A stretch of 64,000 bases of DNA from Leucobacter chromiireducens subsp. solipictus (GCF_016758195.1 NZ_QYAC01000002.1:434001-498000); one strand, 5' to 3'. Positions 20,201 through 28,314 are shown, counted from the stretch's first letter. Notes: a model not told the origin generated them from the sequence alone. Numbers and translations are program-made.

Positions 20201-20639
20201 CCGGCGCACCGCCCCCGACTTCGCCGAACTCGTGGACGTGCGCAACCACGTGCGGGTCAGCGCGGAAAAGGTGCACGCCCAGACCGGACAGCACGCGGCG
20301 CTCTACGATCACATCGGTGAGAAGTCCGGTGGCGAGTCGCAGGAGCTCATCGCCTTCATCGTCGGGGCGGCGCTGCGCTACCAGCTCGGCGATGCGGACG
20401 CCGAGCGCCCGCGCTACGCCCCGGTGTTCCTCGACGAGGCGCTCATCAAGGCGGACGCGCACTTCACGAAGCGCGCGATCGGGGCGTGGCGCGGGCTCGG
20501 GTTCCAGCTCATCATCGGCGCGCCGAACGACAAGTACAGCGCGATCGAGCCCCACGTCGACGTCGAGTACGACATCCTGAAGGACACGCAGGGCCGCTCC
20601 TGGGCGAAGCCGAAGGTGGGTCTCCCCGCGCACCGCTAG
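17283..20639 (+). CDS. jetC: Wadjet type I SMC-like ATPase JetC
   Basis: 1118 residues. Intact Walker [10 protein letters not shown] (Lys56), long coiled-coil arms (about 230-470 and 640-900), a hinge-like globular region near 480-620, ABC signature KSGGES (about 1015) and Walker B APVFLDEA (Asp1051, Glu1052), followed by a D-loop/His-switch region. All ATPase motifs are therefore present. It is the motor of the DNA-loop-extruding complex. Normally jetD (TOPRIM-containing nuclease, DUF3322/DUF2220) follows; here the jetC stop instead overlaps the convergent ftsW-like gene and no jetD is seen in the window. Confidence 0.93.
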   Translation: MTMIDTLFGMIPAASRGQQWVADELRLVNWGGYDGAHRVRFSSNATLLCGGSGSGKSTLMDGYIALMMPHTTPFNGASNGGVTGRPRGEEQRNILSYGRGKLDESRTDEGTRVRVLRGDGEDTWTALAMTWLDHDGSRFTAVRAWYFPASARLLDDAVKVRATIDGPFDLSALETAAAHRLSDAAVKAAGLDTYATDREFSAKIHTVLGIGAAGAGAKAMSLLARIQAGQQITTVDELYKRMVLEEPDSLATADAVVGHFDELESTRQRMVTAQKQVRALRPIREMRERIVAAADQLRLLDEIGRFGDPDSLAALWRANRRLALLREVEAELQQEKGAADAEVRAQQALAAAAEAERAGLVEVLRNSGGDRIERAERDLGLVETRLEQARAARERFASLLLGLGEEIPNEKAFRALVTRARAELADPAAKSAVRDAYADARGTTNAIRAELTGLEAEHRSSESLRGNIPSALHESRELLAHAAGLSAEDLPFVGELVEVRTEFEPWRDAFGLALGGFATTLLIDAEHLPRFRAAINEVRVPSRLRYEGVRLGTAGKPRLDAQQLPGRLDYREGPFTAWLQERLADQFGFVCVDDATAFAEHRMALSITGQMSQGSRGAHGGHGRSSVLGFSNQRRLAELGDKVADCERRLQAAAEAEQEAARALDTIDARHTAYGKLVELSWEQIDVAAVEQERDNWERIVAGLVEGNPEIEDLQSQIAALKTQIEAQQKKVGRAEAKQESIARQWAEITDEVDAAQQSVDEAEDAGRELGDAHAAYLSERFETPATGRARNRTDALSRFDAALDTAAKLLHEDQAAAQATLEEQRGHLRRALEGFLESWPNPNLRADPDASLKDFERILAELETSGLHELEAEWKQSLLKLSGNDLTNLDSTLSRALREIKERIEPINRIMRDLPFYDDEHRLQITPRETQSETRRRFRAELRDVRALIAGAQSDAERELAYERMARLIGRIRRTAPDFAELVDVRNHVRVSAEKVHAQTGQHAALYDHIGEKSGGESQELIAFIVGAALRYQLGDADAERPRYAPVFLDEALIKADAHFTKRAIGAWRGLGFQLIIGAPNDKYSAIEPHVDVEYDILKDTQGRSWAKPKVGLPAHR

Positions 20640-21844
20640 GTGCGCTCGGGTGGTGCGGCCTCCCGCTCCGCCTGTTCGCGGACGCACGCGAGCACCACGC
20701 CCACGGCCATGAGCGTGGAGATCAGGGAGGTGCCGCCGGCGGAAACAAAGGGGAGTGGCACTCCCAGGACGGGAATGAACCCGAGCACCACGGCCACGTT
20801 CACAGCCATCTGCGCGCTGATCCACGCGGTCGCCCCGCCGAGCACGGCGGTGGCGAAGGGGTCGTCCAGGCGGCCGATCAGGCCGACCAGGGCGAGCGCG
20901 ATGGCGACGAACGCGGCGAGGACCGCCGCGGCCCCGAGCAGCCCCAGCTCTTCCCCGGTGATCGCAAAAATGAAGTCGGTGTCGGCTTCCGGGAGCCAGG
21001 CCCACTTCGCGGTGGAGTTGCCGAGCCCCGCGCCAAAGATCCCGCCGTGCGCCAGCGCCCAGAATCCATTCAGTGACTGCCAGCACATGCCCTGCGCGTG
21101 TTCCGCGTCGGTCAGGCAGTCGATCTCCATGAACTGCACGATCCGGATCACCCGGTTCGGCTTGATCAGCGTCATGACGGCGATGCCTGCGGCGGCAATG
21201 GCCGCGATGGTCACGAGAAACCGAAAGCGCACCCCCGAGAAGTACAGGCAGCCGAACACGAGCGCGGCGATAATCATGAGTGTTCCGAGGTCCCCGCCGA
21301 TCACATTGATGCCCATCGAAAGGGCCACGACGGGGAGGATCGGGATCGCCACGTGCCACCATTCCCGCAAGAGTGGGCGCTTCGCCGCGAGAATCGTGGC
21401 GACCCAGACGAGCAGCACGAACTTCATGAACTCGGCGGGCTGCGCGGAGAGGGGGCCGAGCCGCAACCAGTTGCGGTTCCCGCCGGCCTCGTAGCCCAAC
21501 GGGGTATACACGAGCAGCTGCAGTGTGAGCCCGACGCCGAGCAGCGGCCAGGCGAGTCGCCGAAGCCGCGCGGTCGGGGTGCGGCTCAGCACCAGCAGCA
21601 GCGCGATCCCGACGACCGCGTAGCCGCCCTGCCGGATCAGCCCGGAGAACGGGCTTCCGCCCGCGGCGATCGCGGTGACCTGGCTGGCGGACTGCACCAT
21701 GAGGATGCCGAGCCCCACGAGGAGGCACACCGATGCGAGGAGCACCGTGGTGAGACTCCGGAGAGGACCGGCTTCGGTGGGGACCCCACCGAAGCCGGTC
21801 GGCCGCGCCGCGGGAAGGCGGAGGCGGCTCGACCGAGCTGCCAC
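20636..21844 (-). CDS. SEDS-family peptidoglycan polymerase (FtsW/RodA type)
   Basis: 402 residues with about ten TM helices. GVPLPFVSAGGTSLISTLMAVGVVLAC is in substance the FtsW/RodA/SpoVE signature (conserved PFVSxGGxS), and EADTDFIFAITGEELG the loop with the catalytic Asp seen in SEDS glycosyltransferases. It polymerises lipid II glycan strands at the membrane. It lies outside the division/cell-wall cluster, next to a LytR-CpsA-Psr gene, so it may be an extra paralogue rather than the essential FtsW. GTG start with AGGG upstream. The 5' coding region contains a 35-base palindrome. The stop shares the palindromic CTAG with jetC. Confidence 0.92.
   Translation of the reverse strand: MAARSSRLRLPAARPTGFGGVPTEAGPLRSLTTVLLASVCLLVGLGILMVQSASQVTAIAAGGSPFSGLIRQGGYAVVGIALLLVLSRTPTARLRRLAWPLLGVGLTLQLLVYTPLGYEAGGNRNWLRLGPLSAQPAEFMKFVLLVWVATILAAKRPLLREWWHVAIPILPVVALSMGINVIGGDLGTLMIIAALVFGCLYFSGVRFRFLVTIAAIAAAGIAVMTLIKPNRVIRIVQFMEIDCLTDAEHAQGMCWQSLNGFWALAHGGIFGAGLGNSTAKWAWLPEADTDFIFAITGEELGLLGAAAVLAAFVAIALALVGLIGRLDDPFATAVLGGATAWISAQMAVNVAVVLGFIPVLGVPLPFVSAGGTSLISTLMAVGVVLACVREQAEREAAPPERT
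21766..21800. repeat. 35-base palindrome within the 5' end of the SEDS gene
   Basis: Perfect 17-base arms (GACCGGCTTCGGTGGGG and its complement) around a single A at 21783. It lies 44-78 bases inside the predicted start of the ftsW-like gene, in a variable hydrophilic N-terminus before TM1. Confidence 0.9.
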
Positions 21845-21851
21845 GGTCGCC

Positions 21852-23171
21852 CTAGTTCACACACGGGAGCGATCCCGCAAGGATCGGCTCGTCCCAGGTC
21901 TCGACCACGGCGAAGCCGGGGGCCGGGGGCTCCGGACGATCGACCGGGGCTTCCGCCGGCTCGCCCGCGTCCGGCTCGCCGGCGTCCGGCAGCTCCGCGC
22001 CCGGTTCGCCCGCGCCCGCCTGCGAGCCCGCACCCTCGCCCGAATCTGGATCGCCCCCCGCATCAGGTGCCGCGAAGTACGTTCCCGCGAAGATCGCGGC
22101 GACCACGCCCTGTACCTCATCGAGGTCCACCGTGTTCACCGAGGCCCCGTCGACAAACTCGAAGTCGACGATCGGCAGCGTGACGAACCGGGCCCCGGAC
22201 TTCGAGGCCTCCACGGCGATCCGCAGAAACTCCAGCACGTTGAAGTCCGTGTCGAGCGCGACGTGATTCTGGGTCACGTCGACGAGCGCGGACACGGTTT
22301 TCGGGTTCGTGAGGGTGCTCCGCTGGGTCAGCTCGTGGGCCACGCTCGCGAGAAAGGCCTGCTGGCGGCGCGAGCGGTCGAGATCCGTGAGGTACGGGCC
22401 GTCGAAGCCCGTGTCGCGGCGCTGCCGCACGAAGCTCATGGCCTGCGCCGCATCGAGCTCCTGCACGCCGGCGACGAAGTTCGCCCCGGAATACACGTCC
22501 TCGGTCGCCTGATTCAGGCACACCGTGATCGGGGCAACTGCCTGCGAGATGTAGGCGAAGCCACCCATGGTCATCTCGACGAAGTGGTCGATCCTGACGT
22601 CGCCGAGGAAGTGGGACACGGTTTCGATCTGGGCTTGCCGACCAGCGCTGCGCGCCGCCTGGTACCGCTCGGCATCGCTCATCGATGCGTCGTTCACGAG
22701 CTCGCTCATGCGCTCCTGCATGGCGAGCCCATAGGCCTCCTTGATCTTCGAGTGCGTGATCCCGAGCGGCGCTCCGGCGAGCTCGACGTAGTCGTCGCGG
22801 GGGATCGAGATTCCCACCGTCTGCGAGCGGTCCTCGGGGATGTGCAGCAGCATGAGCACGTTTGCGTTGTAGCCGCCGTCATCCGCGGTGCCCGCGTGGA
22901 GGGCATCGTAGATCTCCTCGGGGAGGGGCTGGCCATTCTGATCGACGCGACTATCCATGCCCATGATCAGGATGTTTTGTTCGCCCGGATCGGTCTCCAG
23001 GTCGTCAACCTGGGGCAACGTGAAGTCTGAGCGGACGATGTTGCTCGTCACGGCGTGGTAGGCGATGGCGATGCCCACCCCCGTGAGGAGGAGCACGCTG
23101 GCGAGGGTAACGGCGAGGGTGGTCATCAGGCGGCGACGCCGCGAACGAGGGGTGCGTGGGGGAGTAAGCAT
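21852..23171 (-). CDS. LytR-CpsA-Psr family wall glycopolymer transferase
   Basis: 439 residues: short basic cytoplasmic N-terminus (SRRRRL), one TM (about 17-37), LCP domain with NILIMGMDSRVD, ISIPRDDYVEL (conserved Arg/Asp), HSKIKEAYG and FVRQRRDTGFDGPYLTDLDRS-type Arg motif, then a C-terminal Gly/Glu/Pro-rich linker and a short tail with a terminal Cys. LCP enzymes transfer lipid-linked glycopolymers to peptidoglycan on the outer membrane face. Start at 23171 chosen because the TM follows directly; upstream in-frame codons are low quality. Eight bases separate it from the SEDS gene, implying co-transcription. Confidence 0.9.
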   Translation of the reverse strand: MLTPPRTPRSRRRRLMTTLAVTLASVLLLTGVGIAIAYHAVTSNIVRSDFTLPQVDDLETDPGEQNILIMGMDSRVDQNGQPLPEEIYDALHAGTADDGGYNANVLMLLHIPEDRSQTVGISIPRDDYVELAGAPLGITHSKIKEAYGLAMQERMSELVNDASMSDAERYQAARSAGRQAQIETVSHFLGDVRIDHFVEMTMGGFAYISQAVAPITVCLNQATEDVYSGANFVAGVQELDAAQAMSFVRQRRDTGFDGPYLTDLDRSRRQQAFLASVAHELTQRSTLTNPKTVSALVDVTQNHVALDTDFNVLEFLRIAVEASKSGARFVTLPIVDFEFVDGASVNTVDLDEVQGVVAAIFAGTYFAAPDAGGDPDSGEGAGSQAGAGEPGAELPDAGEPDAGEPAEAPVDRPEPPAPGFAVVETWDEPILAGSLPCVN

Positions 23172-23279
23172 GGGGGTCCATCCCGTGAGGAGCTGATCGG
23201 AAAAGCCCGCGCACGCGAGACGCCCCCCAAGACTGGGGCGGCGAGGGGCGTGCCGGGCAGCGGTCGAGCGCCGCGGGGC

Positions 23280-23300
23280 ACGGGACACCGGGTGTCCCGT
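23280..23300. promoter_or_regulatory. 21-base palindrome upstream of the LCP gene
   Basis: Perfect 10-base arms ACGGGACACC / GGTGTCCCGT around one G. It lies nine bases beyond the stop of the upstream secreted-protein gene and 109 bases before the LCP start. Could be an operator or a weak transcription stop. Confidence 0.45.
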
Positions 23301-23309
23301 ACGGGGCGC

Positions 23310-23723
23310 TCAGGCCGCGATCAACGGGGGAGTGGTCGGGACCTCGCGGAACGGATCGGGTGGGAGCACGCAGCGCGTGATCCGGTGCAGTTCGCCCGCG
23401 GTCAGTGCGGGGAGCCGGATTTCAAGTGCGGCAATGGCGGAGCCGGGACCGAAGGCGGGTGCCAATACGGTCATGACGCCGTCGGGTTCGTCGATCTCGT
23501 CGACCGGGGCGAACGCTGCCTGTTCGAGCAGAGCGTCGACGTCGGCGTCCTCAAGCGTTTCCTGCTTCGACCGGGACTCATCGAAGCGCAGGGTCAACTG
23601 CGTCGGATCCGGATCGCGCAGCGCGCCCTGGGCCTGCATGATGTCAATCATCCAGAAGCTGGGCATGAACAGGGAAAAAATGATGAGCAGGAGCAGCGGA
23701 ACTCGCAACGATCGTGCGCGCAT
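23310..23723 (-). CDS. Membrane-anchored or secreted protein of unknown function
   Basis: 137 residues starting MRARSLRVPLLLLIIFSLFM: one N-terminal hydrophobic helix that could be a signal anchor, followed by an acidic extracytoplasmic region (QETLEDADVDALLEQAAFAP) and no Cys lipobox. GGGGG four bases before the ATG supports the start. It precedes the LCP gene on the same strand, so a cell-envelope role is a reasonable inference. I do not recognise a family. Confidence 0.65.
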   Translation of the reverse strand: MRARSLRVPLLLLIIFSLFMPSFWMIDIMQAQGALRDPDPTQLTLRFDESRSKQETLEDADVDALLEQAAFAPVDEIDEPDGVMTVLAPAFGPGSAIAALEIRLPALTAGELHRITRCVLPPDPFREVPTTPPLIAA

Positions 23724-23806
23724 GTTGCCCCCTTTCCCGGCCCGTCTGGCTTCCGGGGAGCGATGCTAGCAGGGCAAGCTGGGTGGTGAGGTGGGCCGCG
23801 GCGGCG

Positions 23807-24370
23807 CTACTCGGGCCGCGGGTGCCGCAGCAACTCGGCGCGCTCGCGGAGGAAATCCGCCAGGCTCGGTGCGCCCTCGAGCGGGGCACCCGCACGCCAG
23901 CGCACCCGGATCTCGCCCGCGCTGTAGCCGACGGGAAGCTCCGGATCCGCGAGGAGCTCGGCGAGGCGCGCGTCGGGGAGGATCTCGCTGTCACGCAGCG
24001 GGATCGGTGTGGCATCGAAGTTCACGGGCTCGCCCGCGGGAATGCCGCCCCGCAGCGCCGCCGCCGCGATTTCGCGGCGTTCCTCGCGCGACACAGACTG
24101 GTAGCCGGGACGTCCGCGCTCGGCGGCGCGAGTGGCGCGGCCCGCCGCGTAGAGCCGAGCGTCGGTGCCGAGGAGAACGGTGCCCAGACGCCACGCGGAA
24201 CCGAACTCCTGCATTGTGTCCGGGCGCGCCCAGAGCAAGATCTTGCGTGGCGTCACGACGCGGGCGAGATGCTCGGGCGGGATCCCGGCGGCGGCGAGAC
24301 CCGCGGCGGTGTCCGCGCACGCATCCGTGGCCCGGGAGAGGGCCGCCTCGAAGTCTTGCGCAGCGGTCAC
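23807..24370 (-). CDS. Conserved cytoplasmic protein of unknown function
   Basis: 187 residues, no signal peptide or TM. Contains PPEHLARVVTPRKILLWARP and VGYSAGEIRVRWRAGAPLEG; nothing catalytic is obvious. GTG start at 24370 with TACACT six bases upstream (24377-24382 on this strand), a leaderless arrangement. Divergent from the exporter gene with only 33 bases between start codons. Similar proteins are sometimes labelled glutaminase in databases, which I cannot support from sequence. Confidence 0.65.
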   Translation of the reverse strand: MTAAQDFEAALSRATDACADTAAGLAAAGIPPEHLARVVTPRKILLWARPDTMQEFGSAWRLGTVLLGTDARLYAAGRATRAAERGRPGYQSVSREERREIAAAALRGGIPAGEPVNFDATPIPLRDSEILPDARLAELLADPELPVGYSAGEIRVRWRAGAPLEGAPSLADFLRERAELLRHPRPE

Positions 24371-24376
24371 TCGGAC

Positions 24377-24396
24377 AGTGTATCCGGCACTAGAGT
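24377..24396. promoter_or_regulatory. Back-to-back overlapping -10 boxes of divergent leaderless genes
   Basis: Minus-strand TACACT (24377-24382) serves the start at 24370 and plus-strand TAGAGT (24391-24396) the start at 24404. The boxes are eight bases apart, so each promoter's -35 region falls in or next to the other gene. Confidence 0.6.
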
Positions 24397-24403
24397 TGGT
24401 CTG

Positions 24404-25381
24404 ATGAGCTCATCGTCGACAGCGCAGCATTTCACTCGGTCCGCAACGATTCGCGCCATGCTGCTGGTGCTGGTCGGGTCGCTGGGGATGCAGTTCTCCG
24501 CCGTGATCGCGGTGGGGCTGTTTCCGGCGTTCGGGGTGCTCGGTACGAGTGCGCTCCGCATGGTGATCGCGGCGGTGATCCTCCTCGCGATCTTCCGTCC
24601 CCGGCTGCGCGGGCGCACGCGGCGCGAGTGGGTGGGCATCATCCTCTACGGTGTGGCCATGGCCGCCATGAATGCGTTCCTGTATCTCGCGTTCTCCCGC
24701 CTGCCGCTCGGCATCGCCACCACCATCGACTTCCTCGGACCGTGCATGGTGGCGCTGCTCGCGTCCCGCCGCGCACGCGAGGGCGCGCTCGCCGTCGTGG
24801 CGCTGCTCGGGGTGGCGCTCATCGCCGGCTTCGGCGGGGCGCTCGACCCGCTGGGACTGCTCTTCGCGGCGCTCGCGGGGACGGCTTTCGGGCTGTACAC
24901 CCTGCTCGCGGCGCAGGTCGGCCAGTCCGACGGCGGTCTGCCGAGCGTCGCCCTCTCGGTCACCGTCGCCGCGATCCTGACGCTGCCGTTCTCCGTGCCC
25001 GTCATGCCTCTCGTGCGACCCGAGCACCTGCTCGCGCTGCTGACGTCCGCGGTGCTCGGCACCGCACTGGCGTTTACCGTCGATACGATCGCGGGAAAGC
25101 TGACCTCGGCGCGTGTTCTCGGGGTGTTGTTCGCCTTCGACCCGGTCGTGGGAACGATCCTGGGTGCGCTGTTCCTGAACCAGCTGTTGACGCCGATCGC
25201 GGTGCTCGGCATCGTGCTCGTCGTGGGGGCGGGGGCCGGGATCGTGTGGCTGTCCGGGGGACACGGGCCGGCGGCGGCGCCCGCACCCGAGCCCGAGCCC
25301 GAGCCCGGGCCTGCGTCCGAGCCCACACCAACGCTCGCACCCGAACCCGCGCCCGCCGAGGATCCGCCGCCCACGGCGTAG
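24404..25381 (+). CDS. EamA/DMT-superfamily exporter (RhtA-like)
   Basis: 325 residues with ten TM helices in two EamA repeats (about 15-145 and 155-290). LRMVIAAVILL and FLGPCMVALLASRR resemble the RhtA threonine/homoserine exporter branch. The C-terminal ~35 residues are a Pro/Glu-rich cytoplasmic tail (APAPEPEPEPGP) not usual for the family. ATG with TAGAGT seven bases upstream and no ribosome site: leaderless. The stop TAG forms part of the -10 box of the next gene. Substrate is not determined. Confidence 0.85.
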   Translation: MSSSSTAQHFTRSATIRAMLLVLVGSLGMQFSAVIAVGLFPAFGVLGTSALRMVIAAVILLAIFRPRLRGRTRREWVGIILYGVAMAAMNAFLYLAFSRLPLGIATTIDFLGPCMVALLASRRAREGALAVVALLGVALIAGFGGALDPLGLLFAALAGTAFGLYTLLAAQVGQSDGGLPSVALSVTVAAILTLPFSVPVMPLVRPEHLLALLTSAVLGTALAFTVDTIAGKLTSARVLGVLFAFDPVVGTILGALFLNQLLTPIAVLGIVLVVGAGAGIVWLSGGHGPAAAPAPEPEPEPGPASEPTPTLAPEPAPAEDPPPTA

Positions 25382-25390
25382 GCTGAGAGC

Positions 25391-26101
25391 GTGAGTTCAG
25401 ACGCAGCGCGTGAATCGCTCGAGATCGAGCGCAAGTACGAGGTCGATGTGGCGGCGCAGCTGCCGACGCCAGAGCAATTCCTGGCGGTCGGCTTTGTCGC
25501 CGATCCGGCGGCGACGTTCGGACTCCGGGCGCGCTACTTCGACACCACCGACGAGGAACTGGCCCGGGCTGGCGTCGCGCTGCGCGTGCGTGAGGGCGGA
25601 GCGGACGCCGGATGGCACATCAAGGTGCGACAGCCGGGCGGTGTGCGCGAGCTCCAATGGCCGCTGTCCGAGGAGCTCCCGGACCCGCTGCGCGCGGAAC
25701 TGCGAGCGCTCGTCGGAGACGCGGCCGATCGGGTCGAGCCGCGCGCGACGATGGCCACCGAGCGCACCGTGGTGGTGCTGCGGGACGCCGCCGGGGCGGC
25801 GCGCATCGAGATCGCCGACGATCGCGTGGTCGCCGCGGATCTCGCGGCCGGCGTGCGCCGGGCATGGCGCGAGTGGGAGGCGGAGCTGCTGCCGGGGGCC
25901 GCGGAGGCCGAACTCGATGCGGTGGATCCGGCGCTGCGGGGCGCGGGTGCCGTTCCGTCGGCCAGCCCGGCCAAGATCGCTCGCGCCACAGGGCGGCTCG
26001 TCGGGCTTGCCCGGGCTCGCGGGGCGGACGCGGCGCAGCTCGCGGCCCTCGAAGCGCTTGACGCCGCCGATCAGGCAGCGGCGCGTAGGCTGGACGCATG
26101 A
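25391..26101 (+). CDS. CYTH-domain triphosphate-metabolising protein
   Basis: 236 residues. The N-terminal EIERKYEVD carries the ExExK triphosphate-binding signature, and RYFDTTDEELARAGVALRVR, ERTVVVL and EIADDRVV supply the alternating charged residues lining the CYTH tunnel. These enzymes are inorganic triphosphatases or adenylate/thiamine-triphosphate enzymes; there is no C-terminal CHAD domain, but a ~50-residue helical tail. GTG start with TAGGCT at 25379-25384 six bases upstream (leaderless). Overlaps the next gene by four bases. Confidence 0.9.
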   Translation: MSSDAARESLEIERKYEVDVAAQLPTPEQFLAVGFVADPAATFGLRARYFDTTDEELARAGVALRVREGGADAGWHIKVRQPGGVRELQWPLSEELPDPLRAELRALVGDAADRVEPRATMATERTVVVLRDAAGAARIEIADDRVVAADLAAGVRRAWREWEAELLPGAAEAELDAVDPALRGAGAVPSASPAKIARATGRLVGLARARGADAAQLAALEALDAADQAAARRLDA

Positions 26102-26322
26102 GTAAGCGAGCGAAATCCGGCGGGCCGCAGGGCGGTCGTGGCGCGGGCAAGACCCCGGAGCCCTCACCGAAGGCGCGGCGGAAGCAGATCATTGTCGGCC
26201 TCATCATGGGTGCCGTGATGGGCCTCGTCATTAGCGCGATCAGCCAGTTCTGGCTGTGGCTGCCCGCGGGCCTGGCGGTGGGCCTCGCGGCCGGGGCGAT
26301 CATGAAGCCGCCGGCGGAGTAG
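26098..26322 (+). CDS. Small two-TM membrane protein
   Basis: 74 residues: a basic, Gly/Lys-rich N-terminus followed by two hydrophobic segments (about 31-48 and 51-67) with glycine-rich GLIMGAVMGLVISAIS and GLAVGLAAGAIM. ATG overlaps the CYTH stop and also has its own TAGGCT six bases upstream (26086-26091), so it may be both coupled and independently transcribed. Function unknown. Confidence 0.75.
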   Translation: MSKRAKSGGPQGGRGAGKTPEPSPKARRKQIIVGLIMGAVMGLVISAISQFWLWLPAGLAVGLAAGAIMKPPAE

Positions 26323-26418
26323 CGCCTCGCGGTGGCGCGGTGCCCTGGGCGGTGAGCGGGGGCGCTGCGTCCTGCCCGGACCGGGGCGGTGAGGTGCCGA
26401 TCCTGCACTCTGACACAA

Positions 26419-26445
26419 GCCCATGTCAATGGCGTTGACATGGGC
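26419..26445. promoter_or_regulatory. 27-bp operator-like palindrome overlapping a -35 box
   Basis: Perfect 11-base arms GCCCATGTCAA / TTGACATGGGC with five-base centre TGGCG. The right arm includes TTGACA (26435-26440), a consensus -35, with a possible TGAAAT -10 at 26459-26464. It ends 58 bases before the FAD oxidoreductase start. A repressor binding here would block RNA polymerase; the regulator is not encoded adjacent. Confidence 0.75.
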
Positions 26446-26503
26446 ATTTACATCCGCGTGAAATTGTGCGAGGATCGAGCAGGACATCGAAGACGAGGAC
26501 CCC

Positions 26504-27925
26504 ATGCACCCCACTATTTTTGAAACCAACCGCCCGGCGGCGAAGATCGTCGAGGATGCGCTCGCCGACACGAAGCTCGAGTGCTTCTGGATCGACGACG
26601 TGGCCGGCACCGCGGCCACCTACCCGCCGCTCGCCGGCGACACTCGGGTCGACGACGCCGTGGTCGGCGGCGGCTACGCCGGGCTCTGGACCGCGATCAA
26701 GCTCAAGACCGAGCACCCCGAACGCCGCGTCGTGTTGCTCGAGGCGATGCGCATCGGCTGGGCGGCATCCGGCCGCAACGGCGGCTTCTGCGAGGCGAGC
26801 ATCACGCACGGTGAGCCGAACGCCGAGGCGCGCTGGCCCGAAGAGACCGGCACGCTGCGCCGCCTCGGCTACGAAAACCTCGACGCGATGGAAGCGTTCA
26901 TCGCGGAGCATGAGCTCGACGTCGACTTCGAACGCACGGGGCAACTGTCCGTGGCAAACGCGCCGCACCAGGTCGCGTGGCTCGGGGAGAGCGACGATCC
27001 CTCGGTGGTCACCCTGAACGCCGCCGAAGTGCAGGATCGCATCGCCTCGCCCACCTTCCTCGGCGGCGAGTTCTCCCCGCACGAGAACGCCAACCTGCAC
27101 CCGGCAAAGCTTGCGGCGGAGCTCGCACGGCACGCCGCCAGCATCGGCGTCGAGATCCACGAGCAGACCCCCGTGAAGCGGCTCGACGGCGGCGCGGACA
27201 CCCCGATCCAGCTCGGCACCGAGCGCGGCACCGTCACCGCTGAGCGCGTCGCGCTGTGCACGAACGTGTTCCCGTCGCTCCTCAAGCGCTACCGCTTCCA
27301 CACGGTCCCGGTGTATGACTACGTCCTGATGACGGAGCCGCTGAGCGATGAGCAGCTCGCCTCCATCGGGTGGTCGGGGCGCGAGGGGCTCGCCGACATG
27401 GCGAACCAGTTCCACTACTCGCGACTCACGAAGGACAACCGGATCCTCTGGGGCGGCTACGACGCGGTGTACTTCGCGGGCGGCAAGATCCGGCCCGAGC
27501 ACGAAGACCGGATGGAAAGCCACCGGAAGCTCGCGAGCCACTTCTTTACGACCTTCCCGCAGCTCGCGGGGGTGAAATTCACGCACCGCTGGGCGGGCGT
27601 GATCGACACGAGCACGCGCTTCTGCGCGTTCTTCGGCCAGGCGCACGGGGGCCGCGTGCAGTACGTCGCCGGGTTCACGGGGCTCGGGGTGGGGGCCACA
27701 CACTTCGCCGCCGACGTCATCGTCGATCGGCTCGAGGGTCGCGTGACCGAGCGGACCGAGCTGAAGATGGTGCAGGACGTGCCGCTGCCGTTCCCGCCGG
27801 AGCCCGCCGCGTCGATCGGCATCAACCTGACCCGCTGGGCGATGGATCGCGCCGATCACAACGAGGGCAAGCGCAACCTGCTCCTCAAGACGCTCGACGC
27901 ACTCGGCCTGGGGTTCGACTCGTGA
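26504..27925 (+). CDS. FAD-dependent amine/amino-acid oxidoreductase (DAO family)
   Basis: 473 residues. N-terminal FAD-binding motif VVGGGYAGLWTAIKL (about 53-67), GWAASGRNGGFCEAS typical of gamma-glutamylputrescine oxidase/PuuB-like DAO enzymes, and C-terminal FTGLGVGATHFAADV that closes the FAD site. It should oxidise an amine with FAD in the cytoplasm; the true substrate is unknown. The last bases overlap the cupin gene (GTGA), so both are coupled. A strong palindromic operator lies upstream, suggesting substrate-induced expression. Confidence 0.88.
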   Translation: MHPTIFETNRPAAKIVEDALADTKLECFWIDDVAGTAATYPPLAGDTRVDDAVVGGGYAGLWTAIKLKTEHPERRVVLLEAMRIGWAASGRNGGFCEASITHGEPNAEARWPEETGTLRRLGYENLDAMEAFIAEHELDVDFERTGQLSVANAPHQVAWLGESDDPSVVTLNAAEVQDRIASPTFLGGEFSPHENANLHPAKLAAELARHAASIGVEIHEQTPVKRLDGGADTPIQLGTERGTVTAERVALCTNVFPSLLKRYRFHTVPVYDYVLMTEPLSDEQLASIGWSGREGLADMANQFHYSRLTKDNRILWGGYDAVYFAGGKIRPEHEDRMESHRKLASHFFTTFPQLAGVKFTHRWAGVIDTSTRFCAFFGQAHGGRVQYVAGFTGLGVGATHFAADVIVDRLEGRVTERTELKMVQDVPLPFPPEPAASIGINLTRWAMDRADHNEGKRNLLLKTLDALGLGFDS

Positions 27926-28314
27926 GCGGCGCACAGCTGCCCGAGGGGGCGAACCACGCCGTCCGCGCGGTCACGGCCGACGTCGCGCTTGAGGCGGTCC
28001 CGGCCGCCGACGTCGTGTCCGGCTCGCCCGTCCAGGGAGTGCTCGAACTCGGGCAGATCGCCGGCGCGGAGGCCGGGGTCTGGGAACTGCGCGGCGGCAC
28101 GGTGACCGACACCGAGGTCGATGAACTGTTCATCGTGCTCTCGGGCGGGGCAACGATCGAGCTCCTGCACGAGCCCGGGCGCGACGCCGCTGCGGGGGAG
28201 GCCCCTCGCGTGGTCGAGGTCGGCCCGGGAGACGCGATGCGGCTGGTCGCGGGCACCCGCACCCGCTGGACCGTCGCGGACCACATCCGCAAGATCTACA
28301 TCGCCGAGGCGTAG
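27922..28314 (+). CDS. Cupin-domain protein (DUF861-like)
   Basis: 130 residues. A single small beta-barrel cupin: GVWELRGGTVTDTEVDELFIVLSGGATIEL and later VVEVGPGDAMRLVAG are the two cupin motifs; RTRWTVADHIRKIYIA ends it as in the Cupin_3/DUF861 group. GTG start overlapping the oxidoreductase stop. Probably helps process the product of the oxidase or senses the substrate; that is inference from coupling. Confidence 0.85.
   Translation: MSGAQLPEGANHAVRAVTADVALEAVPAADVVSGSPVQGVLELGQIAGAEAGVWELRGGTVTDTEVDELFIVLSGGATIELLHEPGRDAAAGEAPRVVEVGPGDAMRLVAGTRTRWTVADHIRKIYIAEA

Noticed and set aside
18669-21728. 1019-codon minus-strand frame opposite jetC and overlapping the SEDS gene
   Set aside because: Shadow frame; the SEDS gene uses another minus frame with full TM pattern and signature.
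20640-24370. jetD on either strand downstream of jetC
   Set aside because: The region is fully used by SEDS, LCP, secreted and unknown genes with no DUF3322/DUF2220-like sequence.
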